This document shows, piece after piece, positions 1 to 14,506 of a stretch of DNA of 64,000 nt. The translations under genes and the position numbers were made by a program. Each line of letters opens with the position of its first letter. Within the stretch, counting starts at the first letter, position 1. The DNA lies in the NCBI GenBank assembly GCA_016930695.1, contig JAFGGD010000034.1, positions 1 through 64,000 on the forward strand. Direction: 5' to 3'. The notes under the pieces were generated by a model that searched no databases, was not told where the DNA came from, and was given only the letters and a program-made list of their open reading frames with translations. This DNA is from Candidatus Eisenbacteria bacterium (GTDB lineage Bacteria > Orphanbacterota > Orphanbacteria > Orphanbacterales > Orphanbacteraceae).

Positions 1-562
1 CGCCTCGTGCCCCGAACCCTCGTGACGAAACCATCCCTCCCCGCGGCCTATCGAATTCTTCGGTGCCGGATACCTTTTCACTCGCTACGCTCATGAAAAG
101 AGAATCCGGGACCGAAGAGCGCTAACCCTCTCCCGCCATCCTCTCCGCCTCCTCCTCGGACGGACGGCGTGATCCTTCGAGGAGGAGGGGCGGGCGGGAC
201 CCCCACCTCTCGAGGTGCGTGAGAAATGGCCGCGCGAGGTCGCACCCTTGTGGAAACTCCGTGGCAATCATGAACCCACCCAGGGGGCGGCACGCCCCGG
301 ACTCCGAGAGGGATTACCCGTCCGTCCCTCTCCCCACACCGTGCCCCGAAGGGAGAGCCGGCGGGGGAAGGGGATAATTCGATACCGATAACGATTCCAA
401 ACGGTACGGATCCCTCCTTCGTCGCTTCACGCGCCCGGGGGCGCTTGACAGGTGGGGCGGTCACCCGCAGACTGATAAGCCGTCCGTGAAGCGGGCTCGG
501 TTCAGGGAGACCGGTGCCCGGCCGATGATCCGTTTGGAAGGATCGATCGAAAAGGGGCAAGG
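1..562. other. Non-coding upstream region
   Basis: I see no convincing gene here. A 160-codon open frame on the minus strand (78-560) is a low-complexity, Pro/Gly/Arg-rich translation of GC-rich DNA with no recognisable domain. The region holds one copy of a dispersed 60-bp repeat (55-114) and a consensus -35 hexamer TTGACA at 445-450. The best -10 at normal spacing is only CAGACT (468-473), so promoter strength is uncertain. The downstream ATPase gene starts at 563. Confidence 0.6.
55..114 (-). repeat. Dispersed intergenic repeat, copy 1
   Basis: Read on the minus strand, this 60-nt block matches 21500-21559 on the plus strand at about 50 of 60 positions by manual alignment, with no gaps. 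The most conserved part is TCCGGCACCGAAGAAT, preceded by an AGCGAG core. Both copies lie in intergenic DNA. It is probably one member of a genome-wide repeat family; function unknown. Confidence 0.7.
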
Positions 563-1744
563 ATGTACTGCCAGTACTACGGGTTCTCCGAGGATCCGTT
601 TCAACTCACGCCGGACCCGCAGTTCCTCTATCTGGACGAGGTGTACCGCGAGGCGATGGCGCACCTCGAATACGGGGTGACCAGCGGTAGGGGATACGTT
701 CTCCTCACCGGTGAAGTGGGAACCGGCAAGACCACCCTGATCCACTCTTTCCTCGATCAGCACCGGGAGGACCTCCTCACCGCTTTCATCTTCTCCACCG
801 CCATGAACTTCGTCGAGCTTCTGAAGATGATCCACGAGGATTTCGAAACCGGTTTCCGGGGCGAGGACTCGGAGGCGATTCTCCTGATCGAGCTGAATCG
901 CTTCCTGCTTCGCAAGTACCACGAAGGGGTTCGGTGCGTGCTGATCCTGGACGAAGCGCAGAATCTGAGCGTGGAGCTTCTCGAGAAGATCCGGATGCTC
1001 TCCAACCTGGAGGCGCGGAAGTCGAAGCTCGTCCAAACCGTGCTGGTGGGGCAGCCGGAGCTGGTCGGCAAGCTGGAGAGGGAGGATCTCCGGCAGCTGA
1101 AGCAACGCGTGGCGGTTCGCTTCGACATCCCGCCGATGACGGCGGACAGAACCGAGAATTACATCCGGCACAGGCTCGGCGTGGCCGGCTCGCCGGACCG
1201 CGGTCTGTTCACCGATCAGGCGGTTCGTCTGGTGCAGAAAGAGGCGGGGGGAATCCCGCGGCTCATCAACGTGATCTGCTCCAACAGCCTCCTGCTCGGC
1301 TTCGGGATGGGGGTGAGCCGGATCGACGAACGCGTGATCGGGGAGGTGATTCGGGACATGAACCGCGGACTGGACCGATTCCGCGGTTCCGAAAAGCCGG
1401 AGCGGCCGGTGGCGGCGCCTCTCCCGGCGTCCCCGCCCGCCCACTCCCTCCCCGCGACGGGGGACGCGCCCCTCACGGCGCGTGAAGGGGCCGCCTATCT
1501 ACGCGTTTCCGTTCGAACCCTGCGGGAGCTCTTCCGCTCCGGCTCGATCCCCTGCGTGAAGGTGGGGGGAGGGTGGCGCGTTCTCCGGAGCGACCTGGAT
1601 TCCTTCGTCCGGGGCGTCGCCGCCGGCACGGCCGCGCGGCATGACCCCGCCGGGGAGAGCGGATCGCGCGACCGGGAGGAGGACCGCCCCTTCGTTCCGG
1701 ATCCCGCCGCCGTTCCGGTCCGGGGGGAGGAGGACGGCCGGTGA
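563..1744 (+). CDS. ExeA/GspA-type AAA ATPase with C-terminal excisionase-like HTH
   Basis: This 393-residue protein begins with the 'YxxFxxxPFxLTPDPxFLYL' signature of ExeA/GspA-like ATPases, which bind ATP at the inner membrane in secretion or exopolysaccharide systems. Walker A is GEVGTGKT (50-57) and Walker B is VLILDEAQ (126-133). The lid region follows to about residue 270, and a Pro/Ala linker spans about 275-302. Residues 304-350 (LTAREGAAYLRVSVRTL onward, ending DSFVRG) form an excisionase/MerR-type winged HTH. No transmembrane segment or peptidoglycan-binding domain is visible, unlike classical ExeA. The ATG at 563 follows an AAGG-type ribosome site. Its TGA overlaps the GTG of galE, so the two are probably co-translated. 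Family assignment is firm; cellular role is inferred only. Confidence 0.85.
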   Translation: MYCQYYGFSEDPFQLTPDPQFLYLDEVYREAMAHLEYGVTSGRGYVLLTGEVGTGKTTLIHSFLDQHREDLLTAFIFSTAMNFVELLKMIHEDFETGFRGEDSEAILLIELNRFLLRKYHEGVRCVLILDEAQNLSVELLEKIRMLSNLEARKSKLVQTVLVGQPELVGKLEREDLRQLKQRVAVRFDIPPMTADRTENYIRHRLGVAGSPDRGLFTDQAVRLVQKEAGGIPRLINVICSNSLLLGFGMGVSRIDERVIGEVIRDMNRGLDRFRGSEKPERPVAAPLPASPPAHSLPATGDAPLTAREGAAYLRVSVRTLRELFRSGSIPCVKVGGGWRVLRSDLDSFVRGVAAGTAARHDPAGESGSRDREEDRPFVPDPAAVPVRGEEDGR

Positions 1745-2727
1745 AGATTCTGGTGACCGGCGGGGCCGGATACATCGGTAGTCATACCGTAAAGGAACTG
1801 GTCCGGGCCGGCCACAAGCCGGTCGTTCTGGACGATCTCTCCGAGGGCCACCGCCCGGCGGTCCGGGGCGCGCCCCTGCATGTCTTCAGCCTCGCGGATC
1901 GGGAACGCCTCGCCGCGCTCTTCGAGGCCGAGCGTTTCGAGGCGGTCGTCCACTTCGCCGCTCACTGCTACGTGGGCGAGTCGATGGAGGATCCTCTCAA
2001 GTACTGGCGAAACAACACGGCGAACGCGCTGAACCTCCTGGAGGCGACCGTCGCCGCGGGGGTCCGCGCCTTCGTCTTCTCCTCCACCTGCGCCACCTAC
2101 GGGGAGCCGGAGAGAATCCCTCTCACCGAGGACCATCCCCAGAATCCGGTCAACGTCTACGGGGAAACGAAACTGGCGGTGGAACGAATGCTCCGCTCCG
2201 CGGATCGGGCCTATGGACTCCGGTACGCCGCGCTCCGCTACTTCAACGCCGCCGGCGCGGATCCGGAAGGGGAACTGGGGGAGGATCACGATCCGGAGAC
2301 GCACCTTATCCCCCTGGTTCTCCAGGTCGCCCTCGGCAAAAGGCCGGAGATCCGCGTATTCGGCGATGATTACGAAACACCGGACGGAACCTGCATCCGT
2401 GATTATATTCATGTCGTGGACCTGGCGCAGGCGCACATCCTCGCCCTGCGACACCTGGCCGGCGGCGGCGGGAGCCTGGCGGTGAACGTCGGGACCGGCC
2501 GCGGCTATTCGGTGCGCGAGGTGATCGAGTGCGCCCGCGGGGTCTCGGGCCATCCCATTCCGGCGGTTGTCGACCAGCGGCGCCCCGGCGACCCGGCCCG
2601 TCTCGTCGCGGGGAACGACATGGTCCGCCGCCTGCTCGGTTGGGCGCCCCGCTATCCCGATCTCGAGGATGTCGTTTCCTCGGCCTGGAATTGGCACAGA
2701 GACCACCCAGACGGCTACGGGATTTGA
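1741..2727 (+). CDS. galE: UDP-glucose 4-epimerase
   Basis: This 328-residue short-chain dehydrogenase interconverts UDP-glucose and UDP-galactose in the cytoplasm, supplying galactosyl units for surface polysaccharide or the Leloir pathway. The NAD-binding motif GGAGYIG is at 7-13. The SSTCATYG block (from 114) supplies the catalytic Ser/Thr, and the Tyr-x3-Lys pair is Y140/K144 in [14 protein letters not shown] and the C-terminal [11 protein letters not shown] are typical of GalE. Length matches the family. The start is GTG, overlapping the stop of the upstream ATPase gene by 4 bp, which indicates translational coupling. The last codons overlap the promoter of the next gene. Confidence 0.95.
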   Translation: MKILVTGGAGYIGSHTVKELVRAGHKPVVLDDLSEGHRPAVRGAPLHVFSLADRERLAALFEAERFEAVVHFAAHCYVGESMEDPLKYWRNNTANALNLLEATVAAGVRAFVFSSTCATYGEPERIPLTEDHPQNPVNVYGETKLAVERMLRSADRAYGLRYAALRYFNAAGADPEGELGEDHDPETHLIPLVLQVALGKRPEIRVFGDDYETPDGTCIRDYIHVVDLAQAHILALRHLAGGGGSLAVNVGTGRGYSVREVIECARGVSGHPIPAVVDQRRPGDPARLVAGNDMVRRLLGWAPRYPDLEDVVSSAWNWHRDHPDGYGI

Positions 2728-2753
2728 CGGGAAGCCCGGTCCCTCCGTACAAT
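2724..2753 (+). promoter_or_regulatory. Promoter for tlpA-like gene, overlapping galE stop
   Basis: TTGACG (2724-2729), an 18-bp spacer and TACAAT (2748-2753) form a near-consensus sigma70 promoter straddling the galE stop codon. It lies about 40 bp before the TTG start at 2793. The thioredoxin gene can therefore be transcribed independently of galE. Confidence 0.6.
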
Positions 2754-2792
2754 CGGTTCGTATTCCAGAGAATCACGGAAAGGAGTCCTGTC

Positions 2793-3320
2793 TTGATCAA
2801 ACATGTCCTGGCCCCGGCTCTGATCACTCTCCTCTTCCTCGCTCCGGCCTGTTCCAAGCAGGAGGAGAAGGGGAACCCGTCGGCGCCGGCGGCGCCGGAG
2901 TTCGCGGTGAACGCCGTCGACGACAACCGGGTGATCCATCTCACGGACTACAGAGGAAAAGTCCTGGTGCTCAACTTCTGGGCCACCTGGTGCCCGCCCT
3001 GCAAGATGGAGATCCCCGCCTTCAACGAACTCTACAAAGAGTACCAAGGCGACGGGTTGGAGTTTCTCGGCGTCAGCGTCGATCAGGGCGGCTTGGATGC
3101 GGTGAATTCCTATCTCGCTTCCGGCCCGAACAATCCCGCCGTGCCCGGTTATCCCGTGGCGATGGCGAACGATGGGATCGTGCGCGCCTTCCACGCGATT
3201 CAGCCGCTCGGGTCGATCCCCACCACGTTCATCATCGATCGAAAGGGGCGGATCCAGAAAATCGTGGTCGGCTCGCGCGAGAAGAGCGAGTTCGAATCGA
3301 TGGTCACCGCGCTTCTGTAG
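2793..3320 (+). CDS. TlpA-like thioredoxin-fold lipoprotein
   Basis: This 175-residue envelope disulfide reductase-like protein belongs to the TlpA/ResA family, usually involved in cytochrome c maturation or general thiol reduction. The TTG start at 2793 is chosen because AGGAG sits 7 nt upstream and the protein then opens with a signal peptide ending in a lipobox-like LAPAC (Cys about residue 21). A longer reading frame extending back into galE is unlikely. The redox motif is WCPPCK in the usual [10 protein letters not shown] context. The cis-proline region [11 protein letters not shown] and the GVSVD strand are both present. A terminator follows directly, so this looks like a single-gene unit. 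Confidence 0.88.
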   Translation: MIKHVLAPALITLLFLAPACSKQEEKGNPSAPAAPEFAVNAVDDNRVIHLTDYRGKVLVLNFWATWCPPCKMEIPAFNELYKEYQGDGLEFLGVSVDQGGLDAVNSYLASGPNNPAVPGYPVAMANDGIVRAFHAIQPLGSIPTTFIIDRKGRIQKIVVGSREKSEFESMVTALL

Positions 3321-3346
3321 ACGGGATTGCGCGCGGAAAATACGCT

Positions 3347-3385
3347 GCGGCTTCGGCGGGGATCCCCACCGAAGCCGTTTTTTTA
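3347..3385 (+). terminator. Rho-independent terminator
   Basis: The stem CGGCTTCGG (3348-3356) pairs with CCGAAGCCG (3369-3377) and is followed by seven T residues. It terminates the tlpA-like transcript. Confidence 0.85.
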
Positions 3386-3521
3386 AGGGCGGCGAGCGGC
3401 GAAGGAGCGCCCTCCTCTTCGCGAGGGCGACGGACCGGATCGGGGATCGGCCGAGCCCACTCGATCCGTTCCGCCGCCCGTGGTATCTTGGAACGACCAC
3501 CTTCGAGGGAGGAGCGCCGGC

Positions 3522-5009
3522 GTGCTGGTCCTTTTCAACGGCAGGATCGGATGGGGGGCGGTGGGGGAAACCGCCCTGCTGGCGCGCGCGGGGATCATCG
3601 AAGCGGTCGGCGGTGATGGAGAAATCCTGGACCTCGCCCCCGCCCGGGCGGAGAGAATCGATCTGCGGGGGGGGCTCCTGCTTCCCGGATTCACCGACGC
3701 GCACGTCCACCTTCTTCACCTCGGCCGCCTTTTGCACCGTACCGATCTGGGAGAGGCGCTCTCCCTCGCCGGGGCGCTGGAGAGGATCGAGCGGACCGTT
3801 CGGGAGAGCGCCGAGCCGGTCCTTTTCTTCGAAGGGGCCGACGAGTCGCTCTGGCCGGAGCGCCGCCTGCCGACGCGCCGGGAGCTGGACCGCCTCGAAC
3901 CGCGCCGTCCGCTCCTGGTTCGCCGTGTCTGCATGCACATCGCCGTCGCGAACGGTCCCGCGTTGGAGCGGATCGGCGCCCGCCGCCCGGACGTGGACCC
4001 GGAGAGTGGGAGATGCGAGGAGGAGTCGGTTCTTCATCTGGAGGACGGCCCTTTCCGGCCATCGGAGGAAGAGGATCGCCGGGCGGTGCTGCGCGCCCAG
4101 GAGAGGGCGCTTTCGTTCGGAGTCACCACGGTCCACGAGATCGATTCCCCCCGGTTCGCGCGGGTCTGGCGCGCCCTGGAGAGTGAGGGACGCCTCCGGA
4201 CGCGCGTCTTCTTTTACGCGGCCTCGGCGCCGGAGGAGACGGCGGAGCTGGCGGCGGAAAACCGGGAAGGGGATCTCTTCCGTGTCGCCGGCGTGAAGGC
4301 GTTCTTGGACGGATCGATCGGGGGATGCACGGCGGCGGTGACGGAGCCCTATCCGACCGGCGGCGACGGGACGCTTCTTCTGGAACGCGATGCCGTCGAA
4401 AAGTTGATCCGTAAGGCGGAGGAACTCGAGCTGCCGGTGGCGCTTCACGCCATCGGAGATCGGGCGATCGAGGAGGCTCTCGCCGCCCACGAGGCGATCC
4501 GGCGGGAGGGCCCGCCCCCCGTTCCCCACAGGATCGAGCACGCGGAGATGCTCACGCCCGCCCAGGCCGGCCGTGTCCGCCGCCAGGGGCTCCTCCTTTC
4601 CATGCAGCCCAACTTCCCGCTCCGGTGGGGCGGCCCCGGGGGGCTCTACGAGACGCGTGTCGGGCGGGAGAGAGCCCGCGGTTGGAACCGGATCGGCGAG
4701 TGGATCCGCGCGGGGATTCCGGTCGCCTTTGGGTCCGACGGCATGCCTTTCGATCCTTTCACCGGGATGGAGGGAGCCGTCCGCCATCCCGTCCCGGCGG
4801 AGAGGATCTCGCCGGAGGAAGCCTTCCACGCCTACTCCGGGAGGGCGGAGCGCTTCGTTCCCGGCGGAGGCGCGGGCGGGTCGATCGCCCCCGGTCGCCG
4901 CGCGGATCTGATTCTGTTCGACGGTCCGCCGGCGGAGGGGGAGCCGCTGCGCCGGGAAAGGCTGGCCCGCGTGTTCGCGGCGGGGGAGACGGTGTATGTG
5001 CGCGAGTGA
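3522..5009 (+). CDS. Amidohydrolase family 3 protein (YtcJ-like)
   Basis: This 495-residue metal-dependent hydrolase is related to N-substituted formamide deformylase and YtcJ proteins, which cleave amide bonds in small molecules. The GTG at 3522 is preferred over one 42 nt upstream because a GGAGGA site sits 8 nt before it and the protein then starts at the usual 'VLVLFNGRI' strand. The metal-binding HxH lies in [10 protein letters not shown]. Further metal or catalytic regions are [33 protein letters not shown] and [11 protein letters not shown]. The C-terminal composite sheet ends [14 protein letters not shown], as expected. The last 14 bp overlap rarA. Substrate cannot be inferred. Confidence 0.88.
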   Translation: MLVLFNGRIGWGAVGETALLARAGIIEAVGGDGEILDLAPARAERIDLRGGLLLPGFTDAHVHLLHLGRLLHRTDLGEALSLAGALERIERTVRESAEPVLFFEGADESLWPERRLPTRRELDRLEPRRPLLVRRVCMHIAVANGPALERIGARRPDVDPESGRCEEESVLHLEDGPFRPSEEEDRRAVLRAQERALSFGVTTVHEIDSPRFARVWRALESEGRLRTRVFFYAASAPEETAELAAENREGDLFRVAGVKAFLDGSIGGCTAAVTEPYPTGGDGTLLLERDAVEKLIRKAEELELPVALHAIGDRAIEEALAAHEAIRREGPPPVPHRIEHAEMLTPAQAGRVRRQGLLLSMQPNFPLRWGGPGGLYETRVGRERARGWNRIGEWIRAGIPVAFGSDGMPFDPFTGMEGAVRHPVPAERISPEEAFHAYSGRAERFVPGGGAGGSIAPGRRADLILFDGPPAEGEPLRRERLARVFAAGETVYVRE

Positions 5010-6432
5010 GGAGACCCCGGACCTCTTCGGCGTCGGCCAGGGAGAAGGGGAGTCGAAAGAGCCGCGAAGCCCGCTGGCGGACCGTCTCCGGCCGCGTACG
5101 CTGGAGGAGTTCGTCGGCCAGGGGCATCTGCTCGGCGAAGGGGCGGTCCTGGAGAGGATGATCCGGGGGGGCGAACTCCTTTCCGTCATCTTCTGGGGGC
5201 CGCCGGGGACGGGGAAGACCACCCTCGCGCGGCTCATGGCGCGTTACGCCGGCGCCGTCTTTCTCGAGTTCAGCGCCGTTCTCTCCGGTGTAAAGGAGAT
5301 ACGCGAGGCCGTCGTCCGGGCCCGAAGGGAGAGGGACCTCCGTGGAAAGCGGACCATCCTTTTCGTCGACGAGATCCACCGCTTCAACAAGGCGCAACAG
5401 GACGCCTTCCTCCCCCACATGGAGGACGGGACCATCACTCTTGTGGGCGCGACCACCGAGAATCCTTCCTTCGAGGTGAACGCGGCGCTTCTCAGCCGGA
5501 CCAGGGTCTTCACCCTCGAACCGTTACGCGAGGAGGATGTGGTCTCCATCCTGGACCGCGCGCTGGAGGACCCGGAACGCGGCCTCGGCGTTCGCGTCGA
5601 AATCGGACCGGAGGAGAAGCTGAGGATCGTTTCCTTCAGCGAGGGGGACGCGCGCCGCGCCCTCTCTCTGTTGGAGCTGGCGGTGCGGATGGCGGCCGCC
5701 GGGGAGGGGGGCGCATGCCGGGTGACGGGGGAGACGATCGACGCGGCGGCGCAGAAGAAGGCGCTCCTTTACGACAAAAGCGGGGAAGAGCACTACAACC
5801 TGATCAGCGCGCTCCATAAAAGTCTACGCGGCAGCAACCCGGACGCGGCGCTTTACTATGCGGTCCGCATGATCGAGTCGGGCGAGGACCCCCGCTACCT
5901 CCTCCGGCGCCTGATTCGTTTCGCCGTCGAGGACGTGGGGCTCGCCGATCCACGGGCGCTCGCCGTGGCGTTGAACGCCGACGACACCTACCGTCGCCTC
6001 GGATCTCCCGAAGGGGACCTCGCCGTCGCCGAGGCGGTGATCTACCTCGCCGTCACCCCCAAATCGAACGCCCTTTACGCCGCGTATAAAAAGGTGCAAG
6101 GGGACATCCGCGAGAGGCCTTCCCTCCCCGTTCCCAAGCATCTCCGCAACGCGCCGACCCGCCTCATGAAGGAACTCGATTACGGGAAGGGGTACGTCTA
6201 CGACCCGAATGATCCGGAGGGAGGGATGGCGCAGGAGCACCTCCCCCAAAATCTCCGGGGGCGCCGTTATTACGAGCCGAAGGGGGAGGGGGTGGAGCGG
6301 GAGATCCGGAAGAGGCTCGAGGAGTGGCGGGCGAACCGCGAGCGGGCGTCGAAGGGGAGGGGGAAGGGGGAGACCTCTCCGAAAGGAAAAGAGCGACGCG
6401 ACGAATCGGGTGGTTCCGTAAAACCATCCTAA
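4996..6432 (+). CDS. rarA: Replication-associated recombination protein A (MgsA/RarA)
   Basis: This 478-residue clamp-loader-like AAA+ ATPase acts at stalled replication forks. Walker A is GPPGTGKT (68-75) and Walker B is [10 protein letters not shown] (121-130), followed by the family-typical [15 protein letters not shown] and [12 protein letters not shown] sensor region. The C-terminal tetramerisation part has [30 protein letters not shown]-type sequence and the [21 protein letters not shown] block. A strongly basic tail of about 40 residues makes it somewhat longer than the usual 440-450. The ATG lies inside the end of the amidohydrolase gene (14-bp overlap), implying co-transcription with that unrelated gene. 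Confidence 0.95.
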   Translation: MCASEETPDLFGVGQGEGESKEPRSPLADRLRPRTLEEFVGQGHLLGEGAVLERMIRGGELLSVIFWGPPGTGKTTLARLMARYAGAVFLEFSAVLSGVKEIREAVVRARRERDLRGKRTILFVDEIHRFNKAQQDAFLPHMEDGTITLVGATTENPSFEVNAALLSRTRVFTLEPLREEDVVSILDRALEDPERGLGVRVEIGPEEKLRIVSFSEGDARRALSLLELAVRMAAAGEGGACRVTGETIDAAAQKKALLYDKSGEEHYNLISALHKSLRGSNPDAALYYAVRMIESGEDPRYLLRRLIRFAVEDVGLADPRALAVALNADDTYRRLGSPEGDLAVAEAVIYLAVTPKSNALYAAYKKVQGDIRERPSLPVPKHLRNAPTRLMKELDYGKGYVYDPNDPEGGMAQEHLPQNLRGRRYYEPKGEGVEREIRKRLEEWRANRERASKGRGKGETSPKGKERRDESGGSVKPS

Positions 6433-6493
6433 TATGAAGAAACAATAATAGTTATGGCCTTGGTCCCCGCTCCTGCTTTCCGCCTGCCGTCCG

Positions 6494-6535
6494 GTTTTCT
6501 CCCCGTTTTCTCCCCGTTTTCTCCCCCTGTTTTCC
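6494..6535. repeat. Short tandem repeat, 11-bp unit
   Basis: The unit GTTTTCTCCCC occurs three times in perfect tandem (6494-6504, 6505-6515, 6516-6526), followed by a degenerate fourth copy. It lies between rarA and the hybrid kinase gene in an intergenic stretch whose left end (6430-6460) is unusually AT-rich for this window. Confidence 0.85.
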
Positions 6536-6708
6536 ACTGATTCAATCATTCCGGAAAATGCGCGATAAGAAGAAGGTAAGCCGCAATCGGGGGGGTTGCG
6601 CTTCGCCCGGGACCGAGTCGGTTCGGTGCGGCGATTCGCCTCGACCGGCCGAATCCCGGCGCGGGGTGGAGATGCGCCCGCCGCGACGGTTCGCACCTCT
6701 TGCGGGGC

Positions 6709-12006
<5,298 letters not shown>

Positions 12007-12453
12007 TCGAAACGCGTTTCCCCCGACCCCCCACCTGCCGGCCATCGCCCCGCCTTCGGCGTCGTGTCCCCTCTCTCTCTCGTTCTTTCGACCCCGAAAA
12101 TAGGCCGCGCGCTCGGTAAGAGAACGCGCCGCACTCCCGAAATTACCCTACGAACTTCCCATCCGATCCCGGCGGGGGCGAGCCGGGGCCGAAAACCGGG
12201 TCCGTGCAGTTCCTCTTGAATGCCACGGTCGATCCGGGCGATTCCCATTGATCCCATCACGAACACCCCCCGATGATGCATGCATCCAATAGGGAACCAA
12301 AGGACTCCTTGCAGCAAACGGTTTGTATGAGCTTATAAAATAGTCGGTTAGCGTGTGTGCAGCTATTTTGATTAATTGATTGACTTAATCGATCGTTTGA
12401 TTATAATAAAAGACAAAGTGGGAAACGGTCGTGGCTGGATCGGAGGTGTACGG
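12007..12453. other. Intergenic region upstream of the ABC efflux operon
   Basis: No gene is visible. The left part is GC-rich and pyrimidine-rich and contains the palindromes GAAACGCGTTTC (12008-12019) and GATGCATGCATC near 12275. From about 12310 the DNA becomes AT-rich and contains the tetR promoter and operator candidates described separately. No clear T-tract terminator follows the kinase gene. Confidence 0.6.
12370..12407 (+). promoter_or_regulatory. tetR/ABC-efflux operon promoter with overlapping operator
   Basis: TTGACT (12380-12385), a 16-bp spacer and a perfect TATAAT (12402-12407) precede the tetR start by about 47 bp. A perfect 6-bp inverted repeat, GATTAA (12370-12375) and TTAATC (12385-12390) with a 9-bp spacer, overlaps the -35 box. 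That position suits a TetR-type repressor, so autoregulation is inferred. Confidence 0.65.
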
Positions 12454-13164
12454 ATGGAAGAAAGAGGGGAGGGGGCCGGGACTCCGGAAAGACTCCGCGG
12501 ACTTCTGGAGGAACTCCCGGAGGAGTTGGCGCCCCCCGCCCCCGAGTCGCCGGCCGGCAGAATCCTCGCCGCGGCGAGGGATCTCGCCGCCGAGTCGGGC
12601 TTGGAGGGAATCTCCATGCGGGCGGTCGCGGAGGGGGCCGGCGTCAACCAGGCGATGATTCACTATTATTTCGGTTCCAAAGAGAAGATGATCGGCGCCT
12701 TGGTTCGCCGGGAGATCCTCTGCATCTTGCGGGACGTGGTCCGCGGCTTGGACGCCGCCCCGGCGGGATCGGATCTGCTCGTGAGCTTCCCCCTCCGCCT
12801 TCTCGACGCGCTCCGCTCGGATCGAATTCGCCTGCGGCTCGTGCGGCGGGTTCTCGCCACCCACCCGGACCGTCTCTCCCGGGCGATCCATGAATTGGGG
12901 CGGCACGGCCTGCTCGGATCGAGCCGCATCCTTCTCGAGCGGATCGAGAGCGAGCGGGAGGAGGGGAGTCTCCCCGGCGTGGAACCCCGTTCGGTTCTGC
13001 TTTTTTTGCTCTCTTCGGTGTACGGGCTGGTCCTGTTGGAACCGGTGGCGCGGACACTCATCGGCTTTCACATGGAGGACGACGCCGACTGGCGCGGTTA
13101 CGGCGTCGATCTCGGCTTCCTGATCGGGAAGGGCCTCCGGGGCGGGGCCGGAAGGGAGGAGTGA
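12454..13164 (+). CDS. TetR family transcriptional regulator
   Basis: This 236-residue regulator should repress the efflux operon it heads. The HTH spans about 52-73 (ISMRAVAEGAGVNQAMIHYYFGSKEKM), a typical TetR recognition helix ending in YYF.SKE. An unusual 30-residue Glu/Pro-rich stretch precedes the usual N-terminal helix. The ATG at 12454 follows GGAGG by 7 nt; an upstream TTG (12376) would fall inside the promoter and is rejected. The C-terminal ligand-binding half has no specific signature. Its stop overlaps the region just before the tolC start, consistent with one transcript. Confidence 0.9.
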   Translation: MEERGEGAGTPERLRGLLEELPEELAPPAPESPAGRILAAARDLAAESGLEGISMRAVAEGAGVNQAMIHYYFGSKEKMIGALVRREILCILRDVVRGLDAAPAGSDLLVSFPLRLLDALRSDRIRLRLVRRVLATHPDRLSRAIHELGRHGLLGSSRILLERIESEREEGSLPGVEPRSVLLFLLSSVYGLVLLEPVARTLIGFHMEDDADWRGYGVDLGFLIGKGLRGGAGREE

Positions 13165-13166
13165 AA

Positions 13167-14486
13167 ATGCGGTATCGGTCCGGGATCGCCGCGCTCGTGT
13201 TCGCGCTGTCCGCCTCGTGGGTCGGCGCCGCTCCGTCATCGGAAGGGGAGAGGGGGGGCGTTCTGACGCTGGAGCGATGTGTGTCGCTCGCCCGGGAAAA
13301 CGCTCCCCGCCTCCGGGCGGCCTCCGCCGGAGCGGAGGCGGCGCGGGCGCGGGCCGACGAGGCGTCGTCGCGAAGATTCCCCTCGGCCGACCTGGGCGGC
13401 AGTTATCGATTCACCAGTGAAGTGATGAAAAAGGAGATCTCCATCGGCTTCGGTCTCCCTCCCTTCGCGCTCGCTTTCGGCGACGAACATCAGGCGGATT
13501 GGAATCTGGGGATCGTCGTTCCGATTTTCACCGGTGGGGAACTGGGGCGGATCGCGCGGGCGGAGGAGGCGGAGGCGCGCGCGGCGGAGAAGACGAGCGA
13601 AGCGGCTTTGCTCGATCTGACGAGGGATGTGCGCGCGGCGTTCTTCACCGCCATGGGACGGCGGGCGGGCGCGGATGCGGCGGCGCTCGCCGTCGATCGC
13701 CTGGAGAGAAGGGTGAGGGAGTTGGACGCCGCGATACGCCTGGGGGGGGCGACCGCGGAGGACAGGCTCCGCGCGGAGGCGCGTCTCGGCGACGCGCGCC
13801 GGCGGATGTTGCGCGCCGAGGCCTCGAGGGACTCGGCGGCATTCGAGCTGGGGCGCCTGATCGGGCAACCCGGTCTTCCCGCATCGCCCGAGGGGGATCT
13901 GGAGGAGTCGATCTTGAAAGGTCGCGATCTCTCGACGGATCGGATCGCGGGGAGACCCGAACTGGCGGCGATGGAGAAACGACGGGAGCGGATGGAATCG
14001 CTGGCCGCGGCGGCGGGCGGGAGGTTTCTTCCCCGAGTGATGGGTGATCTCCGCGCCCATTACGGCCGGCCGGGCGTGGACGTTTTCGAGAACGACTGGA
14101 TGGAGTACGCCACCGCCTCCCTCTCGCTGAACTGGACGCTCTGGGATTTCGGCGGGCGGTCCGCCGCCAAACGCCGGGCGGAGGCGGGCGTCCGCCGGGC
14201 GGATGCGGAACGGCGCGAGATGGAGGATGTTTTCGTCGCCGCCCACGGGACGGCCGAATCCCTTTTACGCTCGTCGCGGCTCGAGTGGGCCGAGGCGGAA
14301 CGCCGGGTGGAGCTGAGCCGGGCGATTGTGGATCTCGTCGGCCGTCGCCGGGCGGAGGCCGAGGCTTCGGAGAGCGAGTACCTGGACGCCGAGGACGATC
14401 GCGCCGAGGCCGAAATCGGTTTGGCCCTCGCCTACGCCCGGATTCGGCTCGCGGAAACGGCTCTTCTCTGGACGTTGGGCCAATGA
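13167..14486 (+). CDS. TolC-family outer membrane efflux protein
   Basis: This 439-residue outer-membrane channel forms the exit duct of the ABC efflux system encoded downstream. A signal peptide (about residues 1-21, ending SWVGAA) is followed by two OEP repeats of long Ala/Glu/Arg-rich helices. SADLGGSYRFTSEV and ATASLSLNWTLWDFGG are the conserved beta-strand/turn elements at equivalent places in each repeat. The ATG at 13167 has AGGAG 5 nt upstream; a GTG two codons earlier is possible. The tetR stop lies 2 bp before this start. Confidence 0.88.
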   Translation: MRYRSGIAALVFALSASWVGAAPSSEGERGGVLTLERCVSLARENAPRLRAASAGAEAARARADEASSRRFPSADLGGSYRFTSEVMKKEISIGFGLPPFALAFGDEHQADWNLGIVVPIFTGGELGRIARAEEAEARAAEKTSEAALLDLTRDVRAAFFTAMGRRAGADAAALAVDRLERRVRELDAAIRLGGATAEDRLRAEARLGDARRRMLRAEASRDSAAFELGRLIGQPGLPASPEGDLEESILKGRDLSTDRIAGRPELAAMEKRRERMESLAAAAGGRFLPRVMGDLRAHYGRPGVDVFENDWMEYATASLSLNWTLWDFGGRSAAKRRAEAGVRRADAERREMEDVFVAAHGTAESLLRSSRLEWAEAERRVELSRAIVDLVGRRRAEAEASESEYLDAEDDRAEAEIGLALAYARIRLAETALLWTLGQ

Positions 14487-14506
14487 TCGCGGAGGAGATG
14501 AAACGG

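Noticed and set aside
78-560. Open frame of 160 codons on the minus strand before the first gene
   Set aside because: The translation is low-complexity Pro/Gly/Arg-rich, includes the dispersed repeat, and has no domain or ribosome site.
2715-5237. 840-codon open frame on the minus strand
   Set aside because: It lies opposite the TlpA-like, amidohydrolase and rarA genes. Its Arg/Pro-rich translation is the usual antisense shadow of high-GC coding DNA.
6494-6535. CRISPR array
   Set aside because: The repeats are 11 bp in direct tandem without spacers and there are no cas genes in the window.
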